Numbered from the stretch's first letter, positions 1 to 8,220 are shown. The stretch is 11,224 nucleotides of DNA from UBA7236 sp964638865 (GCA_964638865.1 CAZXBG010000134.1:1-11224); one strand, 5' to 3'. Translations and numbers: made by a program. The notes: a model not told the origin generated them from the sequence alone.

Positions 1-103
1 CAATAGAAAATTTTCCTTGGAATAGAGGATTGTCCCCAACTTTTAATATTGACCCGGAATAAGCGCTCCAATTCCATTCTACAAAAGTCAAATTATCAAC
101 CAT
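1..103 (-). CDS. possible 5' end of a gene running off the left edge (partial)
   Basis: On the minus strand an ATG at 103 opens a frame that stays open to the window edge, giving 34 residues that begin MVDNLTFVEWNWSAYSG. An in-frame TAA lies immediately before this ATG, so it is the earliest possible ATG. The frame follows the large exported-protein gene in the same direction, with a heptamer-repeat tract (118-156) between them. No TAnnTTTG promoter box or ribosome-binding site is visible just upstream. I do not recognise the fragment, and 34 codons without a stop in AT-rich DNA is weak evidence on its own. It could equally be non-coding intergenic DNA or the remnant of a gene. Confidence 0.3.
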   Translation of the reverse strand, partial: MVDNLTFVEWNWSAYSGSILKVGDNPLFQGKFSI

Positions 104-117
104 TTAGGTTGAGGGCG

Positions 118-156
118 TTTTGGCTGTTCCATTGTCAATTCTCCATTCTCCATTTT
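118..156. repeat. dispersed intergenic repeat with 7-bp tandem units, copy 1
   Basis: TTTTGGCTGTT at 118-128 is followed by four 7-bp units: CCATTGT (129-135), CAATTCT (136-142), CCATTCT (143-149) and CCATTTT (150-156). The same lead sequence and unit series recur at 6590-6635 with one extra unit. Both copies are in the same orientation, and both lie downstream of the stop codon of a minus-strand gene. Confidence 0.75.
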
Positions 157-170
157 TTTCCCCTTTTCTC

Positions 171-203
171 AGACCTCACAGGTTAAAAAAAACCTGGTGT
201 GTC
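171..203. repeat. imperfect palindrome just past a stop codon, possible terminator or dispersed palindrome
   Basis: CAGGTT (179-184) and AACCTG (191-196) form a 6-bp perfect stem with an A6 loop. The pairing continues imperfectly outward, with a bulged G, towards GACC (172-175) and GTC (201-203). It starts five bases past the TAG stop (208-210) of the large minus-strand gene. Read on the minus strand the loop is a T run, but no T run follows the stem, so it is not a classical Rho-independent terminator. It resembles, from memory, degenerate AACCTGTGAGGT palindromes scattered in Bacteroidota intergenic DNA. Confidence 0.4.
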
Positions 204-207
204 GTCC

Positions 208-3200
208 CTACTTATTCTCTTTCAATCCCTCATAATACTGCATATCCTGCACGAATTGATTCACGGCATTTTTTCCTTCGAGCATAAAAATCATATTGCC
301 TTTTTCAGTTTCGATGATTCTTTTTTTACTATCGTAACTGAAAATTTCTGCGTTAAGATCTTCGCGGGAGGTGAATAATTTTAATTGATTGCGTTTATAG
401 TGAATATAAATAAAATCCTCACTTGGAGTTAAGAAGTACAATGTGAAATAATCACCACCACTTCGTTTACCAAATTCTGCATAACATTTTATATGTTGAT
501 TAAATGCCTGATCTCCAAACCAAATTAATTGCCCATCGGAACCGGTTGTATGGAATGATCTGGTATTGGGATCCCATATCATTTTAATTCCCGACATGAA
601 TATTGTAACCGGAAAATCTCTTGGTTTTTCCAGATATCCTTTTGATGTAGCATCATCAATTAATCTATTAGCAATTTTAGGTTCTGCCAATTCATTTATA
701 GCGGCTATGAGTTGTGTTTCTATATTATAATCTATTGGAGTAGCGCCGGCATCTGCATTCGAGGTGAACAACATGGACCCTAATTTTTTAAGCAGATCAT
801 CAGGCAATGGAATTTCAAAAGTTACAGTAGCATCCATTTTATATTGTTCGCTATTCGGACGTTTTATAATGGTACCGTATGCTTTAGTATCACATAAATC
901 TGTTTTTAATCCCATTCTCAATCGTCCTTCAGCAAACAGCGCACCTGTTTTATCGTTATATTTCATTATGGAACCTTTTTCCGTTGGATCATCCAATTTC
1001 CCAAGATTTCCTAAATAAAATGTTTGATCTGTTTCATTATAATATCCTTGACCGCGAGCTGAAAATAAAGTAGCATCATTAATAGCAACTTTGCGCGCCA
1101 TAATAGTTGTGTATAATGCAGCTGTATCATTGTATCTGAAAATACCTGCATAAACAGAATCGTTTTTTTCCGTTACCGCATCATTCAAACTAAAAATCGG
1201 TTTTTTGGGATCTACATAAGAATCTATTCTGAACCAATCTGTTCTATAATTTAACGAATCAGTTACATTTAATTTCACATATCCTTTGTATTTCAAAAAT
1301 TGATCGCGACTATATAGTTCCACAGCGCCTTTATATTTTACTTTATCTTCTAAAACAAACCCTGCAGTGTCAGAAATATAACCTTTTGCCATCATATAAT
1401 GATTAGTAACTTCCATAATGGAATCTACTTCCTTAATTACCATGATCTGTTCTATCGGTATTATCTGCTTTTTATTTTGCGGAGTAATGTAGTCGTATTG
1501 TCCGTTTCCACTCATATTGAGCCGACCCTGAATATTGACAAGACAATCATGTAGGCTATGATAAAAATTTATAGTATCTCCAACAATTTTAGCATAATAC
1601 AAGGTTCCCATTTTAGCTCCCTTTTCAATATAAACTTTTCCACTATCAGGAATTACATGCACATCTGCAATTTTAATAAGCGGAACCCCTTCTGCATTTA
1701 ATTGATAAGTATTTAAATTAAATTTTCCTTCTTTAGCTTGAAAAACCAGACTGTCCTGTCCGCCATTTGTCGAATAAAAATTAGAATATTCTTTTGTTGA
1801 CTTAAAATAAACTGTTCTTTCATCCATTACCCAGTCAAAAACGTTCATATCCGTTTTATATTCATTATAAGGTAATTCGGTCATAATAGTATCGTAATTT
1901 GCCTCAAAGTGACCGATGCGTTTTTTATAATCTACATCCAGGTTCACATTATCTAATTTTAACGCAACAAGATCAGGGGTTACCTGCCCAATCGAAACCG
2001 AAGCCGTATCTGCTTTTGCATTATTAGCGAGATAATTAAATTGATTGGAATTCATTTTTACTTCACCCCAGATCATGGTTCCATCACCTTTTAAACCTTT
2101 AGAAGTTACTATGGAAGTTCCTTTTAAAGTAGATGCACCCTCATACATATCAAATGGTTTTATTCCTTGTTCCACTATCATTTGATCTTCATAAGGCAAC
2201 CACCTTGTTTTTACTCCTGTATTTGTTGATTGAGGAAATTGTATTCCGCTTTCTGTTTTAGTTACTATAAAATCATCAACGTTAGCCAATGTGGAATCAG
2301 GGAAGAAAATAATATCTTTTGATTCAGAATGTGATGCCATAAAATCGATAGCTCCTGATCCTCTGAATCCTTTATTGCTTAAAGATATGTTTCCAGTGTA
2401 TTTCCCCAATTTTCCATAAGTGGGATAACCACCTGCTGGTGTAACGGTTTTAAATCCAAGTGATCTGTCATCCTGCAATTTTAATGCTTCTCTAAAATCG
2501 GGAAATATTCCTGCAGAAACCATAGTACCATCAAATTTTACCTTTCGGAAATCCAGCGAGTCTGAACTTTCTAAAGTAAAGGGGTCGAGTTTAAACAAAA
2601 ATCTTTCCTTATCATAAACATCATTAAAAATTTGTGGTTGCTGGTAATCTGCAATAGAAAAATCGTAGGTAGTGAAAATGGAATATTCCGGGTATTTAAC
2701 TTTGCTTGATTTATTATCAGTTTTATCAATTTGAAGTCGCCCCGAAGTTACACTGATATTTGTTTTCACCGGCAAATAGAGTGAATTCCCCATATCGTCG
2801 ATTTCCGTAGATTCTACATACAGGATCATCGAGTCCACTTTATTCATTTTTATATTAAAAGTATCATAACTAAAATAAAAATTTTGCCCTTTAAAATCTA
2901 TATTACCGGAAACGATCAATCCGTCGAAAAGCATGTCGCGATTCTTTTTAAGGGTTAATTTATCATCCTTTGGATATATCAATACAAATTGGGAGTCACT
3001 CAAATAAAATTGTTGAACCCCATTGATATTCAAATCGTAATTTGTTAAATTTAATGTTGCATTTGAACCTTTAGAAAGCGATGGAATTGTAATAATGTCA
3101 TAATCCGTTTTACCGGATCCTGCCGTTACATAATTAAATGTTTTTTGTTTTACATAAACTAATTCATTTTCTTTATCATAAAAAATAAATCCCTCTTCCA

Positions 3201-4838
3201 CTAATTGCAATAATAAACTTTGCACGCCATCTACAGTTAACGTTGGGTTGAGGTCTTTCGCTAAGGCAAGTGTTGGAATAACCCGTGTTTTATAGGTTTC
3301 ACAATACCGTTTTATTTTAACAAGAGGCTGATAAGTTGCCACACCTCGAACACGGTCGTAAAGTTTAACGCTGAAAAGATCCTGACTCTCAAACCAACTC
3401 ATTTTATTTCCCGCACCTTCAATGTTTTTTAAATTAATAATTGTATCGCTGAGTGCCCAATTTAAATTATCAACTTTTGCATCTATTTTATGATAAGAAC
3501 TATAAAACATTAAACTTGAAAATCCTTCATCCTGTCTTGTAATGTTCATCGTACTCAGCATTCCATCATATCGGATGGATACATCGTGATGATAAATGGA
3601 ATCTGTTTTTGCTACCCGAATAATAATTTCCGCATCTTTTGAATAAATGGAAGTTGCAGGCTCAATTAAAAATGTTTTCGATTTTGCCAAGACTGCAGGT
3701 TTGCCTTTAGGGTCTTTAAAACTCATTTCGGCAAGTGTACTATCATCGCCACTACCAATAATTTGACCGCCTTTCAGAAAAAATCCTCCTTTATAATCCA
3801 CATTAACCATAATATCCTTAACGGTTAATTTTTTATCGTAGGTTCTAAATTGGGGATAATCACTTTTTGAGGGTTCATTATTTGTGATCAACCTGTCTTG
3901 TAACTGACCAGGTAGCGCCTTTGTGAACATTCCTCCAAAATACAAACTGGCTGTGTCGGCACTATATTCACTTGTTTCGGTATTGATGCGGTAATTTGTA
4001 AGTTTAGCATAGGTAATTGTGGAATCTAAACCAGCACGACCCCATCCCACAATTCCACCGGTTCCTTTCCATTCTTTCTCAAGAGGAAAATATATTCCTT
4101 TTGTATCGTTGAGTACAAGCGTGTCACCCTTTGTATATGCATAAATACCTGTTGAAGGGAAATGCACTTCAGGTATATCGCCATTCAGTTTGAATTCATA
4201 TTCAAAGGAGGTGTAACACCAAGTTTTGGTTGGAGTATCGTTTAAAGCATTTTTTTCGAAAAAGGAGGCTGAAAAATCGAGGAAATGGTTATAAGTGGAG
4301 TNNNNNNNNNNNNNNNNNNNNNNNNNNNNNNNNNNNNNNNNNNNNNNNNNNNNNNNNNNNNNNNNNNNNNNNNNNNNNNNNNNNNNNNNNNNNNNNNNNN
4401 NGCATTTTTTTCGAAAAAGGAGGCTGAAAAATCGAGGAAATGGTTATAAGTGGAGTAACTGCCTTTTTTGGAGTTGTCGAGGATGGTATTGCAAATTTCC
4501 ATCCATTCAGAATAGCGCTCCATCAATTGACCCGATTTCGAAAATGCAACGGTGGCATTTAGCACTGCTACAAACTGAGGCATAGGTTTCATCTTCCTTT
4601 CCAGCATTTTATTGCTCAGATTTATAACAAGATCAAGTTGTTCGGGAAGAATATTGCCGGCTTCCACCATTTTTGCAAATCTGTCGTGACTATCCTTGCC
4701 AATCTCATTGTTGTTAGCTCGCATAAACTCGTCCAATTCCTTTAAAAACTGATCGTGATCAGAGGAAAAGGAGGTAAGCTGCGAAAACACCTGAGAAATG
4801 GTGAATACTGATATTAATAGAACAAAGATTTTTTTCAT
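208..4838 (-). CDS. very large exported protein of unknown function (one gene, split by an assembly gap)
   Basis: Once the artefactual 155 bases (100 N plus one copy of a 55-bp duplication) are collapsed, the ATG at 4838 reads without interruption to the TAG at 208-210, giving 1491 residues. The N-terminus is a clear signal peptide: KK, then a hydrophobic stretch, then probable cleavage in VFS/QL before a Gln. This sends it to the periplasm or outer membrane. Residues of about 25-150 look helical, and the rest is polar and beta-rich without membrane segments. A short motif of the form KGxxxGxG recurs near residues 304, 771 and 862 and suggests internal duplication. FDGLIVSG (about 586) and FDGTMVSAG (about 717) look like another repeated pair. 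There is no lipoprotein Cys, no enzyme motif I recognise and no T9SS C-terminal sorting domain; the C-terminus simply ends ...GLKENK. I remember long conserved hypothetical proteins with similar wording in Bacteroidota but cannot name a function. It lies 110 bp after prmA. The apparent GTG start at 4167 is only a consequence of the gap. Confidence 0.85.
4247..4301. repeat. 55-bp duplicated contig end, copy 1
   Basis: This 55-bp segment is identical, base for base, to 4402-4456 and abuts the N run on its left side. Exact 55-bp overlap between contig ends is what a de Bruijn graph assembler with k=55 leaves. In the true chromosome only one copy should exist. Confidence 0.93.
4302..4401. other. 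assembly gap of 100 N (probably no missing sequence)
   Basis: Exactly 100 N, the usual placeholder for a gap of unknown length. The flanks are identical 55-bp sequences, and the reading frames on both sides join perfectly if the gap and one copy are removed. The contigs therefore overlap and nothing needs to be missing here. Confidence 0.97.
4402..4456. repeat. 55-bp duplicated contig end, copy 2
   Basis: Identical to 4247-4301 and directly right of the N run. Read on the minus strand this copy ends in FFEKN followed by GC at the gap. The other copy continues FFEKNALND, which joins the two halves of the large gene in frame. Confidence 0.93.
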
Positions 4839-4948
4839 GCCGTTAAGTTAAAGTACAAGTGTTAAAGGAGGGTAGGGTGCTAACGAAAAAAAGGTGGAGA
4901 AATTACTTGCCTGACATTAATTAATTCGGGTTTTTTTCCACATTTACT

Positions 4949-5782
4949 TCACGCGTTTTGAAATACAGCACATATCCAGTCATTTTTAGTGCGTGTTGAT
5001 ATTAAATTAAAAAAATAGTTATTTGCTTCTTTGATAACATCGTTGATATCATTTTCTAATATTCCGCTTACAATTAACAAGCCACCTTTATTAAGTGACC
5101 TGAAAAACAGCGGAATATTTTCTATGATAATAGGTTTGTTAATATTCGCCAGAATGATATCAAATTGTTTGCCATCCATCAGATCAATTTCGCCCAATTC
5201 GGTTGTTATTTCATCATAAATTTCATTGAGTTTAATGTTGTCGAGGGTGTTTTGATATGCCCATTCATTATTATCAACTGCAAATACATATCGAGATTTT
5301 TTTTTGATGGCAAGTATTGCCAAAACACCGGTTCCACATCCTGCATCACAAACAACCTTGTTTTCGAAATTTAATTCGAGCATTTCCTCTACCAATAAAT
5401 AAGTAGATTCATGATGTCCTGTACCAAAACTCATGCGGGGTTCAATTAATATCTCAAATTCCATTTCTTTATTTGCAGCATGAAACGGCGCTCTGATAAT
5501 ACATTTATCAGCTACAATTATGGGTTGAAAATTTTTCTCCCATTCCTCATTCCAGTTTTTATCTTCAAACTTTTTTTGCGACCAAGTGAAAATGAATTTT
5601 TGTTGCAGATCGGCCAAATAAATATCCATTTCTGAAATTACATTTTTCTTCTCCTCAATATAAGCACTTAACTGATTTGCATTTTGTTCAAAGGTGTCAA
5701 ATCCTTTTTCCGATAATAGGGCCATTAGAATTTCTGCCGTTTGTTCATCAGCACTAATAAAATTATATTCGAGGTAATTCAT
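4949..5782 (-). CDS. prmA: ribosomal protein L11 methyltransferase PrmA
   Basis: Cytoplasmic SAM-dependent methyltransferase that in characterised bacteria trimethylates ribosomal protein L11. The chosen ATG at 5782 gives 277 residues starting MNYLEYNF. The frame extends back to a GTG at 5812, but those ten extra residues are unlike the family start. Visible motifs are NWNEEWEKNF at 76-85, SFGTGHHEST at 118-127 (the PrmA signature before the SAM fold), DAGCGTGVLAI at 146-156 (SAM motif I), an acidic FAVDNN near 167-172, and LANINKP at 211-217 in the position of the catalytic NPP-like motif. The N-terminal L11-recognition domain (about 1-90) is shorter than in E. coli, as is usual in this phylum. 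It lies 58 bp downstream of tpiA on the same strand with no promoter box seen between them, so co-transcription with tpiA is likely. Confidence 0.93.
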   Translation of the reverse strand: MNYLEYNFISADEQTAEILMALLSEKGFDTFEQNANQLSAYIEEKKNVISEMDIYLADLQQKFIFTWSQKKFEDKNWNEEWEKNFQPIIVADKCIIRAPFHAANKEMEFEILIEPRMSFGTGHHESTYLLVEEMLELNFENKVVCDAGCGTGVLAILAIKKKSRYVFAVDNNEWAYQNTLDNIKLNEIYDEITTELGEIDLMDGKQFDIILANINKPIIIENIPLFFRSLNKGGLLIVSGILENDINDVIKEANNYFFNLISTRTKNDWICAVFQNA

Positions 5783-5840
5783 TTTCTGTCTTTTGAATAA
5801 ACACTGCGCCACATTTAATTTATAACAAAGTTTAAATTTA

Positions 5841-6385
5841 TTAAATTGCAGTAATTATTTGAAAAAAATCATCCGCTGCAAGACTCGCACCGCCAACTAA
5901 TCCACCATCTATATCGGCTTGTGAAAAAAGAGTTGTTGCATTGGATGGCTTTACACTTCCGCCATATAAAATTAAACAATTTTCTGCAGTGTGATCACCA
6001 AATTTTTCACGTAACTGACTGCGAATGAATTGGTGCATCTCCTGTGCTTGCTCGGGTGAAGCAGTGAGTCCTGTTCCAATTGCCCAAACCGGTTCGTAAG
6101 CAATAACCACCTGATTTATTTCTTCTTCAGTTAGGATGAATAATGATTCTTCCAATTGTTTTTTTATCGTGTCGAAGTGATTGCCATTATTGCGTTCCTC
6201 TAAACGTTCGCCACAACAAAACACGGGTTGTAATTGGTTTTGTAAGGCAGCCTTAATTTTTTTGTTGATCACTTCGTTCGACTCTTTATAGATATCTCTT
6301 CTTTCGCTATGACCAATTAAAACAAATTTACAGCCTATACTTTGCAACATCTTGCCGGAGATTTCACCAGTGAATGCTCCTTCCT
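5841..6385 (-). CDS. tpiA: triosephosphate isomerase, N-terminus lost in assembly gap (partial)
   Basis: Interconverts dihydroxyacetone phosphate and glyceraldehyde 3-phosphate in glycolysis and gluconeogenesis. The readable part begins at the gap edge with EGAFTGE, the conserved segment around residue 75 of full-length enzymes, and runs to TAA at 5841-5843, about 180 residues. It retains the electrophilic His in IGHSERR, the catalytic Glu in AYEPVWAIGTG with the following mobile loop, the phosphate-binding YGGSVKPSNA, and GGLVGGASL near the C-terminus. About 70 N-terminal residues, including the active-site Asn and Lys, are absent because the sequence enters the N run. An internal ATG at 6350 is not the start. 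The gene is followed by prmA on the same strand. Nothing suggests a real truncation; the loss is an assembly effect. Confidence 0.95.
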
Positions 6386-6485
6386 NNNNNNNNNNNNNNN
6401 NNNNNNNNNNNNNNNNNNNNNNNNNNNNNNNNNNNNNNNNNNNNNNNNNNNNNNNNNNNNNNNNNNNNNNNNNNNNNNNNNNNNN
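6386..6485. other. assembly gap of 100 N with genuinely missing sequence
   Basis: Exactly 100 N. Unlike the first gap, the flanks share no duplicated sequence. The tpiA frame enters it from the left still needing about 70 codons, and the right flank is non-coding. The true distance is therefore probably more than 200 bp rather than 100. Confidence 0.9.
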
Positions 6486-6589
6486 TAATCAAAATTGAAA
6501 TAATTCCATCTTAATTGTGCTGTAACTCAAAACCCGAAAATTAAATTTTATCTTTTTCGTTAACCTCAATTCCAAATTCTCAATTATTT

Positions 6590-6635
6590 TTTTGGCTGTT
6601 GCATTGTCCATTGTCAATTCTCCATTCTCCATTCC
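6590..6635. repeat. dispersed intergenic repeat with 7-bp tandem units, copy 2
   Basis: TTTTGGCTGTT (6590-6600) is followed by GCATTGT, CCATTGT, CAATTCT, CCATTCT and CCATTCC in consecutive 7-bp steps to 6635. It matches 118-156 except for one additional heptamer (GCATTGT) and the final bases. It ends six bases short of the stop codon of the glmU-like gene. The rest of the 156-bp stretch between the gap and that gene (6486-6641) is AT-rich, with nothing else recognisable. Confidence 0.75.
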
Positions 6636-6641
6636 TTCCCT

Positions 6642-7853
6642 TTACTTATGTATAAATATCAACTGCCCTTTTCTATATTTTTCACTTAGTTCATAAATAT
6701 GGGTTAAAATTTTTATTTCAGTATCGGTTAATTCCAAATTTCTTCGGTGCATTACTTCCTTTGCAACAGTGAGTGCGTCTTTTAATTTATAGGTGTTGAA
6801 ACCGGTTGCTCCGCCCCAGCTATAAGAAGGGATAAAATTTCTCGGATATCCATCTCCAAAGATATTTGAATTTACGCCTACTACAGTTCCGGTATTAAAC
6901 ATGGTATTTATACCGCATTTAGAATGATCTCCCATAATTAATCCACAAAACTGAAGACCTGTTTCAAAAAATCGCTGCGTAACATAATCCCATAATTTTA
7001 CTTCGGCATAATTATTTTTAAGATTAGAAATATTGGTGTCAGCACCCAGATTGCACCATTCTCCTAATACGCTATTACCCAAAAAACCATCATGTGCTTT
7101 ATTGCTATAACCCATTATTATAGCGTTATTTACTTCTCCACCAATTTTACAATGAGGACCAATAGTAGTTGCACCATAAATTTTGGCACCCATTTTTATC
7201 GTGCTAAATTCGCCAATTGCAATAGGGCCGCGCAGCATAGATCCCTCCATAATTTCAGCATTTTTGCCAATGTATACAGGGCCTGTGTTGGTATTTATTA
7301 TACATCCTTCCACTGTGGCTCCGTCTTCAATAAATAGGTTATTCCCAATAATTGTATTGGTAGAAGATGCTGGTTGAGATTTTTTATTTTTTGTTAAACG
7401 TTCAAAATCCGACCTGAGTACAATATCATTATTTTGAAATAAATGCCAGGATCTGCTGATTCGAATTGTATTTTCAGCATAGTTGACAATTGTAAATGAT
7501 TTTGCGTGTTCAGATAAACTCATACCTGAAAAATATTTTTCTGCTGAACGAATTGCAATTATTTCATCGCCTTGCATTAAAACTTCGCCTGTGTGTAATT
7601 CCGAGATCGCATTATAAATTTTGGGATCAGGGATCATCCCCCCATAGATATAAAAATTATCCTCTGTATAAGTAGCAGGAAATTTTTCGGAGAGGTAGGT
7701 TTCTGTGAGATAAGAAATATTGGTTTGCAGTGCAGATGACCACTTCTCACGTATGGTATCAATTCCTATCCTCAACTCGGCAATGGGTCGTGTAAAGGTG
7801 AGCGGTAACAATTGCTGCCATCTTTTATCATCAAATAAAATGAAATTACTCAT
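6642..7853 (-). CDS. alternative GlmU-type sugar nucleotidyltransferase / acetyltransferase
   Basis: 403 residues, ATG at 7853. It matches the Bacteroidota 'GlmU family protein' (alternative bacterial GlmU), predicted to act in making UDP-N-acetylglucosamine for peptidoglycan and other glycans in the cytoplasm. The N-terminal part (1-160) carries the hallmark opening NFILFDD and LPLTFTRPIAELRIG at 16-30, not the classical pyrophosphorylase LAAGxGTRM loop. From about 168 to 335 hexapeptide repeats build a left-handed beta-helix, for example IGNNLFIEDGATV and YIGKNAEIMEG. SNKAHDGFLG (250-259) and LGADTNISNL (269-278) resemble the acetyltransferase active-site region of GlmU. The C-terminal 60 residues are helical. 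It stands alone between the rpmE terminator and the gap before tpiA, with its own promoter-like box at 7858-7865. The exact reaction is inferred from the family; E. coli-type bifunctionality is not proven. Confidence 0.85.
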   Translation of the reverse strand: MSNFILFDDKRWQQLLPLTFTRPIAELRIGIDTIREKWSSALQTNISYLTETYLSEKFPATYTEDNFYIYGGMIPDPKIYNAISELHTGEVLMQGDEIIAIRSAEKYFSGMSLSEHAKSFTIVNYAENTIRISRSWHLFQNNDIVLRSDFERLTKNKKSQPASSTNTIIGNNLFIEDGATVEGCIINTNTGPVYIGKNAEIMEGSMLRGPIAIGEFSTIKMGAKIYGATTIGPHCKIGGEVNNAIIMGYSNKAHDGFLGNSVLGEWCNLGADTNISNLKNNYAEVKLWDYVTQRFFETGLQFCGLIMGDHSKCGINTMFNTGTVVGVNSNIFGDGYPRNFIPSYSWGGATGFNTYKLKDALTVAKEVMHRRNLELTDTEIKILTHIYELSEKYRKGQLIFIHK

Positions 7854-7857
7854 GCAG

Positions 7858-7865
7858 CAAAATTA
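7858..7865 (-). promoter_or_regulatory. candidate -7 promoter box of the glmU-like gene
   Basis: On the minus strand this reads TAATTTTG, a full match to the Bacteroidota -7 consensus TAnnTTTG. It ends four bases before the ATG at 7853, so transcription would start at or next to the start codon. No clear -33 TTTG is visible: the expected position falls in the T tract and second arm of the upstream terminator. Confidence 0.5.
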
Positions 7866-7869
7866 AATG

Positions 7870-7903
7870 AAAAACCCCTTCCATGTATTAAACATGAAAG
7901 GGG
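7870..7903 (-). terminator. Rho-independent terminator of rpmE
   Basis: The arms at 7875-7886 and 7892-7903 pair over 12 positions with a single mismatch around the loop ATTAA. The stem base is four C-G pairs. On the minus strand the stem is followed directly by TTTTT. It lies 21 bp past the rpmE stop and immediately before the promoter box of the glmU-like gene, separating the two transcription units. Confidence 0.85.
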
Positions 7904-7924
7904 CTGTATGCATTTTTATGATAA

Positions 7925-8173
7925 TTATTTTTTTCCGTATCTCTTGTTGAATTTTTCAATACGGCCTGCAGTATCAAGCATTTTCTCTTTACCGGTAAAA
8001 AATGGATGACTTTGGTTAGATATCTCCAATTTTATAAGTGGATACTCATTACCGTCTTCCCATTTCATGGTTTCTCTGGTGTTTGCAGTTGATTTACCCA
8101 ACCAGGCAGTATCAACGCTGAAGTCCTTAAATATTACCGTTCTGTAATTATCTGGATGAATTCCTTTTTTCAT
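7925..8173 (-). CDS. rpmE2: 50S ribosomal protein L31, type B (zinc-independent)
   Basis: 82 residues from the ATG at 8173 (MKKGIHPDNYR, the standard family start) to TAA at 7925. L31 sits at the subunit interface and contributes to an intersubunit bridge. Diagnostic stretches are HPDNYRTVIFKD, SNQSHPFFTGKEK and the basic tail GRIEKFNKRYGKK. The protein contains no cysteine at all, so the zinc-binding site of type A L31 is absent and it belongs to the type B (C-minus) class. The frame could start at an ATG at 8206, but the extra 11 codons overlap a promoter box and do not fit the family. It appears monocistronic, with a strong terminator just downstream. Confidence 0.95.
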   Translation of the reverse strand: MKKGIHPDNYRTVIFKDFSVDTAWLGKSTANTRETMKWEDGNEYPLIKLEISNQSHPFFTGKEKMLDTAGRIEKFNKRYGKK

Positions 8174-8193
8174 TGCTTTATAAATTAAAGGTG

Positions 8194-8201
8194 CAAAATT
8201 A
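8194..8201 (-). promoter_or_regulatory. candidate -7 promoter box of rpmE2
   Basis: On the minus strand this reads TAATTTTG, matching TAnnTTTG, and ends 20 bases before the ATG at 8173. A start site a few bases downstream would leave a leader of roughly 15 nt and would exclude the upstream ATG at 8206 from the mRNA, supporting the shorter start. No convincing -33 box is seen. Confidence 0.45.
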
Positions 8202-8220
8202 ACCATTTCTTATCGTTATA

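Noticed and set aside
97..111. CAACC-ATTTA-GGTTG hairpin as a terminator
   Set aside because: Short stem with no T run on either strand, and it overlaps the start of the possible partial ORF.
764..1018. Plus-strand ORF of 84 residues within the large gene
   Set aside because: Shadow of the long minus-strand coding frame; no start signal and no recognisable protein.
4167..4301. Frameshift or split into two genes in the large protein
   Set aside because: The identical 55-bp flanks and perfect frame restoration after removing 155 bases explain the break as an assembly artefact.
4247..4456. 55-bp direct repeats as attachment sites or target-site duplications of a mobile element
   Set aside because: They flank only Ns, lie inside a reading frame, and have the exact length of a common assembly k-mer.
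4839..4948. Terminator after prmA
   Set aside because: Only a 5-bp GTGGA/TCCAC pairing with a loop of about 45 bases is visible before a T run, too weak to call.
5783..5812. GTG at 5812 as the start of prmA
   Set aside because: The extra ten residues are basic and unlike the family; the ATG at 5782 gives the standard MNYLEYNF start.
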